From positions 62,001-126,000 of the forward strand of contig NZ_JAEMNW010000002.1 of NCBI RefSeq assembly GCF_016481275.1: a DNA stretch of 64,000 bases, written 5' to 3'. The DNA is from Antrihabitans auranticaus (lineage in GTDB: Bacteria; Actinomycetota; Actinomycetes; Mycobacteriales; Mycobacteriaceae). Every line of letters begins with the position of its first letter. The first letter of the stretch is position 1. Positions 58,634 through 64,000 of the stretch are shown one piece after another. Made by a program: the position numbers and the translations under genes. The notes under the pieces are model-generated. The model had not been told where the DNA came from. It was given only the letters and a program-made list of their open reading frames with translations, and ran no database searches.

Positions 58634-60259
58634 ATGGCCAACACAAGCTCTCCCGCTGAGCCCACAGTCGATGTGGTCGTCGTCGGCGCCGGATTCGCAG
58701 GGTTGTATGCGCTCTACCGTCTTCGCGCGCAGGGGTTGTCGGTTCGGGTTTACGAGGCAGGCTCCGACGTCGGCGGGACCTGGTACTGGAATCGCTACCC
58801 CGGCGCGCGGTGCGATGTGGAGAGCGTCGACTACTCGTACTCGTTTTCCGATGAGCTGCAACAGGAATGGGACTGGACGGAGAAGTACGCGTCGCAGCCC
58901 GAGATCTTGCGATACGTCAGGCATGTCGCGGACCGCTTCGACCTGCGCCGCGACATCTGCTTCGACACCAGAGTGCGCGCCGCGCACCTCGACGAAGACG
59001 CGATGCAGTGGACCGTCCAGTCCGACCGCGAAACAGTGACAGCACGGTACTGCGTGTTCGCCACCGGGGCGCTCTCGACAGCAATGACGCCCGACATCCC
59101 GGGGCTCGAGGAGTTCGCCGGCGAAACCCATCACACCGGGCATTGGCCACACGACGGCGTCGACTTCGCAGGCAAGCGCGTCGGTGTCATCGGCACCGGA
59201 TCATCTGGGATCCAGTCGATTCCGATCATCGCTGCCTCGGCCGACCAGGTTTTCGTCTTTCAGCGGAGTGCGAATTACAGCGTGCCTGCCGGCAATACAG
59301 CCATCGACGCGCGGACGCGTGCGCGAGTGAAGGCGAACTATGCAGAACGGCGCCGACTTTCGCGCGAAAGCGGAGGCGGGTCGCCGTACGACGCATATCC
59401 GAAGAAGACGCTGGAGGCGGATCCCGCTGAGCGCAGGGCGGCGTTCGAAGCTCGCTGGCAACTCGGCGGCGTCCTGTTCGGAAAGACGTTTCCCGACCAG
59501 ACGACGGACCCGGCAGCCAACGACGAGGCAAAGGCGTTCGTGGAGGCGAAGATTCGTGAAATCGTCGCCGACACGGCGGTTGCCGAGCTGCTCACCCCGA
59601 AAGACCATCCGATCGGAACGAAGCGGATCTGCACCGACACGGACTACTACCGGACCTTCAACCGCGACAACGTCACCCTGGTCGATTTGCGGTCTGCGCC
59701 GATCGTCGCCATCGACGCCCATGGGGTCGTCACGACTGCGCGACGCTACGACCTCGATGTGCTGATCTTTGCGACCGGCTTCGACGCGATGACGGGGTCG
59801 CTCGATCGAATCGACATCCGGGGCCGAGCGGCGACGACGCTGCGGGATGCGTGGAAAGACGGGCCGCGGACTTATCTCGGCCTCGGCGTGGACGGCTTTC
59901 CGAACATGTTCGTCGTGACCGGTCCCGGGAGTCCGTCGGTGCTGGCGAATATGGTGCTCGGCGCCGAACAGCATGTCGATTGGATTGCCGATTGCCTGGC
60001 CTATGTGGACGAACATGGCTGCACAGCAATCGAAGCCACGCCGGAGGCCGTCGACGATTGGGTCGCCGAATGTAACGAACGCGCTGCCGCGACCCTGTTC
60101 CCAGTTGCCAACTCGTGGTACCTCGGCGCCAATATTCCAGGTAAGCCGCGAGTCTTCATGCCGTTCATCGGTGGGTTCGGGGCCTACGGCAACATTTGCG
60201 CCGAAGTCGCGGCCGCCGGCTACAAGGGATTCAGCGTCATGGCGGGCGATCCCCGATGA
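58634..60259 (+). CDS. Baeyer-Villiger monooxygenase 2 (type I)
   Basis: A 541-residue flavoprotein with the complete type I BVMO fingerprint FAGETHHTGHWP at 161-172. The FAD Rossmann motif is GAGFAGLY, followed by GGTWYWNRYPGARCDVES, and the NADPH Rossmann motif is GTGSSG near 187. A likely catalytic Arg lies in GTKRICTDTDYYRTFNR. This matches cyclohexanone-monooxygenase-like enzymes acting on alicyclic or steroid ketones. It overlaps the next SDR by 4 bases and is divergent from the KshB-like gene. Confidence 0.95.
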   Translation: MANTSSPAEPTVDVVVVGAGFAGLYALYRLRAQGLSVRVYEAGSDVGGTWYWNRYPGARCDVESVDYSYSFSDELQQEWDWTEKYASQPEILRYVRHVADRFDLRRDICFDTRVRAAHLDEDAMQWTVQSDRETVTARYCVFATGALSTAMTPDIPGLEEFAGETHHTGHWPHDGVDFAGKRVGVIGTGSSGIQSIPIIAASADQVFVFQRSANYSVPAGNTAIDARTRARVKANYAERRRLSRESGGGSPYDAYPKKTLEADPAERRAAFEARWQLGGVLFGKTFPDQTTDPAANDEAKAFVEAKIREIVADTAVAELLTPKDHPIGTKRICTDTDYYRTFNRDNVTLVDLRSAPIVAIDAHGVVTTARRYDLDVLIFATGFDAMTGSLDRIDIRGRAATTLRDAWKDGPRTYLGLGVDGFPNMFVVTGPGSPSVLANMVLGAEQHVDWIADCLAYVDEHGCTAIEATPEAVDDWVAECNERAAATLFPVANSWYLGANIPGKPRVFMPFIGGFGAYGNICAEVAAAGYKGFSVMAGDPR

Positions 60260-61056
60260 GTAGGTTGGCGGGTTCGGTTGCGTTCGTCACCGGTGCGGCG
60301 CGTGGGATGGGACGAAGCCACTGTGTCCGGATGGCACAGGAGGGTGCCGACATCATCGCTGTCGACCTCGTGCAGGCGGCCGGCGACCTGGCAGAGACTG
60401 CCGATCTCGTGCGGAACCTGGGCCGCCGTGCGACGACAGCCATTGCCGACGTTCGCGACCCGGCAGCGCTCGAGGCGGCTGTGTCCGACGGTGTTGCCGA
60501 GTTCGGTCGCCTGGATGTGATCGTTGCGAACGCGGGCATCTACGCCGATCTTGCACCGTCGTGGGAACTCTCGGAAGCTGCGTGGCGACGGACTCTCGAC
60601 ATCAACCTCACGGGCGTCTGGCACACCGTGCGGGCTGCGGTGCCGCACCTGTCGGGTGGTGGATCGGTGGTGATCGTCAGCTCGACCAACGGGCTGAAAG
60701 GGGGCGCGAACACTGCTCACTATTCGGCTAGCAAGCATGCAGTCGTCGGACTGGCGCGAACGCTCGCAAACGAGTTGGGAGAGCGCGGTATCCGCGTGAA
60801 CACGGTGCACCCCGGAGCCGTCGGAACGGCCATGATTCGTAACGCCGAGGTCTTCGCGAAGTTGCTACCGGACATCGAAAGCCCCTCGGAGGAAGATGCT
60901 GTCGCGTTGTTTGCCGCGAAGAACCTGCTTCCCGTGCCCTGGGTCGATCCGGTCGACGTGAGCAATGCCGTGCTCTTCCTCGCGTCCGGCGAATCGCGGT
61001 ACGTAACCGGAACACAAATGGTCGTCGATGCCGGCCTGACGCAGAAGGTGATGTGA
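60256..61056 (+). CDS. SDR, possibly mycofactocin-coupled type
   Basis: A 266-residue SDR. The cofactor motif is VTGAARGMGRSHCVRMAQEG, then IADVRD, ANAGIYAD and the catalytic YSASKHAVVG with intact Tyr and Lys. The sequence VPWVDPVDVSNAVLFLASGE and the overall form resemble mycofactocin-coupled SDRs, but the VDIC-type insert after the second strand is missing. It overlaps monooxygenase 2 and the next SDR by 4 bases each. It probably oxidises an alcohol to the ketone used by the monooxygenase. Confidence 0.9.
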   Translation: MSRLAGSVAFVTGAARGMGRSHCVRMAQEGADIIAVDLVQAAGDLAETADLVRNLGRRATTAIADVRDPAALEAAVSDGVAEFGRLDVIVANAGIYADLAPSWELSEAAWRRTLDINLTGVWHTVRAAVPHLSGGGSVVIVSSTNGLKGGANTAHYSASKHAVVGLARTLANELGERGIRVNTVHPGAVGTAMIRNAEVFAKLLPDIESPSEEDAVALFAAKNLLPVPWVDPVDVSNAVLFLASGESRYVTGTQMVVDAGLTQKVM

Positions 61057-61886
61057 CCGTGGGACGTGTCGCTGGGAAGGTTGCGCTTGTCACGGGGGCG
61101 GCGCGGGGGATCGGACGTGCCCAGGCGGTCCGATTCGCGGAGGAAGGGGCCGACATCGTCGCGGTCGACGTGTGCGCGCCGATCGACACTGTGATCATCC
61201 CGCCGGCGACCCGAGCGGACCTCGCGGAGACCGAGCGATTGATTGCCGCAGCGGGTGGCCGAGTGTGCACCTTTGTTGCGGATGTGCGAGATGCCGATGC
61301 GTTGCAGGAGGCGGTAGCCGGCGGTGTAGAACGATTCGGCGGCCTCGACATCGTCTGTGCCACAGCCGGAATCACATCGGCAGGTCCAGCACTCGACTTG
61401 AGCGACGAGGTCTGGCAGACGATGCTCGACGTCAACCTCACCGGCGTATGGCAGACCTGCAAAGCTGCGGCACCGCACCTGATCGCGCGGGGTTCGGGTT
61501 CGATAATCCTGACGAGCTCGATCGCGGGCCTGCGCGGACTGACTGGAGTCGCGCACTACGTCGCAGCGAAGCACGGCGTGGTCGGCTTGATGCGGTCCAT
61601 GGCGAAAGAGTTTGCTGCGCACAATGTCCGCGTCAACTCGGTGCATCCGACGAACGTCGATACGCCGATGATCCAGAACGACCTCGTGCGCCGCGCATTT
61701 CGTCCGGATCTCGCCCAACCGACCCGTGCGGACTTCGCGGCGGCAGCGTCGACGATGAACATGCTGCCGATTCCGTGGGTCGATCCTGTCGACATCGCGA
61801 ACGCGACCCTGTTCCTTGCCTCCGATGAGGCGCGCTACATCACCGCGGTGACCTTGCCTGTCGATGCGGGGAGCACGCAGCGGTAA
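61053..61886 (+). CDS. Mycofactocin-coupled SDR
   Basis: A 277-residue SDR with the extended insert of the mycofactocin-linked family: GADIVAVDVCAPIDTVIIPP followed by RADLAETERLIAAAGG. VTGAARGIGRAQ, VADVRD, ATAGIT and the catalytic YVAAKHGVVGLM are present. In this family NAD(H) is held tightly and re-oxidised through the redox cofactor mycofactocin, so the enzyme oxidises alcohols without free NAD+ turnover. That would imply a mycofactocin system elsewhere in the genome. Confidence 0.88.
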   Translation: MTVGRVAGKVALVTGAARGIGRAQAVRFAEEGADIVAVDVCAPIDTVIIPPATRADLAETERLIAAAGGRVCTFVADVRDADALQEAVAGGVERFGGLDIVCATAGITSAGPALDLSDEVWQTMLDVNLTGVWQTCKAAAPHLIARGSGSIILTSSIAGLRGLTGVAHYVAAKHGVVGLMRSMAKEFAAHNVRVNSVHPTNVDTPMIQNDLVRRAFRPDLAQPTRADFAAAASTMNMLPIPWVDPVDIANATLFLASDEARYITAVTLPVDAGSTQR

Positions 61887-61900
61887 GGCTCCACAGACAC

Positions 61901-61938
61901 CGGCCCTCGTCCGACTGCTTCGGCTCGGACGGGGGCCG
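61901..61938. terminator. Hairpin between the SDR and MCP-hydrolase genes
   Basis: A 14-bp stem with one G-U pair (GGCCCTCGTCCGA / TCGGACGGGGGCC plus outer C-G) encloses a 10-nt loop, 15 bases past the SDR stop. It may terminate, or attenuate, transcription before the next gene. Confidence 0.6.
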
Positions 61939-61971
61939 TATCCAATTCGAGTGCCCAACGAAAGGTAGACC

Positions 61972-62820
61972 ATGACAGCGTCTCTCGATTTCGACGTGAC
62001 CAGCCGAACCGTCACAGGCGAATACGAACTGCACTATCACGAGGCCGGTACCGGCCCGGTTCTGCTCATGCTGCACGGATCGGGGCCGGGCGTGAGCGGT
62101 TGGTCGAACTTTGCCGGCAATTTCCCGGTGTTCGCAGAGCGGTATCGGACGATCATTCTGGACATGCCTGGATTCGGCCGCAGCCCAGCACTGGAGTGGA
62201 ACGATGTGTACCCGCGCGTCGCTGCCGATGCGATCCGCTTCTTCCTCGACGACCTCGGTATCGACCGGGTGGACATCATCGGAAACTCGATGGGCGGCAA
62301 CGTCGCAACCGAGTTTGCCCTGGCACATCCGGCCGGGGTCCGCCGGATGGTGCTGATGGGTCCGGGCGGCCTTGCGGTCAACAGCTTTGCGCCACAGGTC
62401 AGCGAGGGTTCGCGGCGGTTGTTCGAGTTTCTGGCGAACCCGACTCGGGAAGGCATGGTCGCGTGGGTCGACACGATGGTCGGAAATCCGGCAGTTGTGT
62501 CCGACGAACTGATCGACCAGCGCATGGCAAACGCCCTGCAGCCCGGCGCTATTGCCAACACCTTCGCCATTTTCCAGACGTTCTCCGATCCGCGGTTCGC
62601 CGACCGTCCCCAGCTGTGGGCAAGGGCCGCGCAGGTGCAGCAGGAAACGCTGCTGATCTGGGGCCGCGACGATCGGATGCTGCCATACGAGGGCGCGCTC
62701 TTCCCGTTCCGGCAGATGCCGAATGCCGAACTGCACGTGTTCGCCAAGTGCGGGCACTGGGCGCAGATCGAGCGCAAGGCGGAGTTCGAGCGCCTTGCCA
62801 TGGAGTTCTTGGGGCGGTAA
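61972..62820 (+). CDS. Meta-cleavage-product hydrolase-like alpha/beta hydrolase (HsaD/BphD type)
   Basis: A 282-residue hydrolase of the C-C bond hydrolase group. LLMLHGSGPGVSGWSNFAGN is the characteristic oxyanion segment of HsaD, BphD and MhpC. The nucleophile is Ser in IIGNSMGGNVA, the Asp is in WGRDDRMLP and the His in AKCGHWAQIE. These enzymes cut ring-fission products of aromatic or steroid rings. No extradiol dioxygenase is within the window. GAAAGG precedes the ATG. Confidence 0.92.
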   Translation: MTASLDFDVTSRTVTGEYELHYHEAGTGPVLLMLHGSGPGVSGWSNFAGNFPVFAERYRTIILDMPGFGRSPALEWNDVYPRVAADAIRFFLDDLGIDRVDIIGNSMGGNVATEFALAHPAGVRRMVLMGPGGLAVNSFAPQVSEGSRRLFEFLANPTREGMVAWVDTMVGNPAVVSDELIDQRMANALQPGAIANTFAIFQTFSDPRFADRPQLWARAAQVQQETLLIWGRDDRMLPYEGALFPFRQMPNAELHVFAKCGHWAQIERKAEFERLAMEFLGR

Positions 62821-62826
62821 CCCTAG

Positions 62827-62862
62827 GCGCGGTTGGAGAGTCCATAGACTCTCCAACCGCGC
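62827..62862. terminator. Strong bidirectional hairpin
   Basis: A perfect 16-bp stem with a CATA loop lies between the MCP-hydrolase stop (62820) and the convergent SDR stop (62875). The arms are GCGCGGTTGGAGAGTC and its complement. It is the longest perfect stem seen in the window. Confidence 0.85.
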
Positions 62863-62874
62863 ACGGGTGCAAAC

Positions 62875-63663
62875 TCAAGCGTGTGTGCCGCCGTCGATCC
62901 GGATCTCGGTGCCGGTGATGAAAGCGCCATCCTCGGAAACGAGCATGGCAATGACGCCGGCGACCGCCGAAGGGTCACCCATTCCTGCTCCGCCCGACTC
63001 CAGATCGGTCGGCAGGATGGGGGAGAGCTTGCCGAACAGGGTCCAGTCGGCATCTGCCGGAACGTATCCCGGTGTCGCGTCGGTGATCCCGGACTTGATG
63101 CTGCCGGGCGCGACACAGACGGCGCGCAGGCCCGCCTTGCCGTATTCGAGCGACAGTGCGTGCGTGAAGGACTGGATGCCGCCCTTGCTCGCCGCGTAGG
63201 CAGCCATGTACGGGTGCGCAAACGACGCCGACGTCGAACTGAAGTTGACGACCGTACTGCGCGGATTGTCGAGCAACGCGGGTAGCGACTCACGCACCGC
63301 GAGAAAGGTTCCCGTCAAGTTGATGCCGATCACCTGGTTCCACAGTTCGAGACTCGTGTCGCGAGTGTGGGACGCGCGCAGGATGCCCGCGGCATTGACC
63401 AATGCGTCGAGGCCGCCCAGCGCTGCGACGGACTGGCGCACGCCGTCCACGACGGCTGTCTCGTCGCCGATGTTCATCGTCAGGGTGGTCAGGCGGTCGG
63501 CATCCGCGTCAGCCGCGCCTGCCCGAGTCCGAACCAGGCCGTCCGCTGAAACATCGGCTGCGACAACGGCTGCGCCTTCGCGCAGCAGCCGCAACGCCGT
63601 TGCCTGCCCGATTCCAGAGGCGGCTCCGGTCACCAGGATTCTGTAGCCATGCAGTCGGGTCAT
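62875..63663 (-). CDS. SDR
   Basis: A 262-residue classical SDR: VTGAASGIGQATALRLLREG, VNAAGILR, FSSTSASF and the catalytic YAASKGGIQSF (Tyr and Lys intact), with a C-terminal ITGTEIRIDGGTHA. It is 3 bases downstream of the partial SDR at the right edge, so the two form a minus-strand operon. It could oxidise a hydroxyl of a steroid-like or alicyclic intermediate; substrate unknown. Confidence 0.92.
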   Translation of the reverse strand: MTRLHGYRILVTGAASGIGQATALRLLREGAAVVAADVSADGLVRTRAGAADADADRLTTLTMNIGDETAVVDGVRQSVAALGGLDALVNAAGILRASHTRDTSLELWNQVIGINLTGTFLAVRESLPALLDNPRSTVVNFSSTSASFAHPYMAAYAASKGGIQSFTHALSLEYGKAGLRAVCVAPGSIKSGITDATPGYVPADADWTLFGKLSPILPTDLESGGAGMGDPSAVAGVIAMLVSEDGAFITGTEIRIDGGTHA

Positions 63664-63666
63664 GTT

Positions 63667-64000
<334 letters not shown>

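Overview
This window comes from a high-GC actinobacterium of the Mycobacteriales, most likely a Rhodococcus or Nocardia relative. The evidence is a homodimeric-type pyruvate dehydrogenase E1 (aceE), a full mce lipid-import operon with an MceG ATPase, SDRs of the mycofactocin-coupled type, a DUF222/HNH (13E12-type) gene, and dense operons with ATGA/GTGA start-stop overlaps. I see no tRNA, rRNA, CRISPR array or intact insertion sequence.

Region 1 (1-14 kb) is a purine-ring catabolic locus. A minus-strand operon (10594 to 3055) encodes a standalone allophanate-hydrolase-C-terminus-like protein, hydroxypyruvate isomerase, tartronate-semialdehyde reductase, glyoxylate carboligase, glycerate kinase, allantoicase and allantoinase. 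Together they take allantoin through ureidoglycolate and glyoxylate to phosphoglycerate. A second unit holds an NCS1 permease and an Asp/Glu/hydantoin-racemase-family protein; a third holds a DctA-type carboxylate symporter and a nucleoside phosphorylase. An IclR-family regulator is encoded at 13134. Near-identical 15-bp palindromes lie upstream of all three units and of the regulator, which outlines a four-promoter regulon. The 5' end of aceE sits at the left edge.

Region 2 (14-22 kb) has two divergent PucR-type regulators, then an acyl-CoA ligase, a cytochrome P450, a phthalate-dioxygenase-type reductase and a VanA-type Rieske oxygenase with an unusual iron-site motif.

Region 3 (22.6-37.7 kb) is a complete mce operon: B-4DMT membrane protein, two YrbE permeases, MceA-F, two Mce-associated membrane proteins, a 28-residue hydrophobic micropeptide, a duplicated GCRC-x2-C small protein, the MceG ATPase, an Abi-alpha/DUF4393-like protein, a DUF445-like membrane protein and a tandem universal stress protein. 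Having the ATPase inside the operon together with several uncharacterised small genes is its most unusual property.

Region 4 (37.7-50.5 kb) is mixed: an HSL-type esterase, a TetR regulator divergent from a KshA-like Rieske oxygenase / DapB-fold reductase / alkylsulfatase operon, the DUF222/HNH gene, a Na+/H+ antiporter, a DUF1345 protein, a lipoprotein with four 22-residue repeats, an amidohydrolase, a decayed membrane-protein remnant and small ORFs.

Region 5 (50.5-64 kb) is an oxidative catabolic island: a TetR regulator, tandem di-iron-type metal-dependent hydrolases, two Baeyer-Villiger-type monooxygenases, five SDRs, two alpha/beta hydrolases and two KshB-like ferredoxin reductases placed tail to tail. 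The gene set fits oxidation of an alcohol to a ketone, Baeyer-Villiger insertion to an ester or lactone, and hydrolysis, probably on a steroid-, terpenoid- or alicyclic-like substrate that the mce system could import. The substrate is inferred, not shown.
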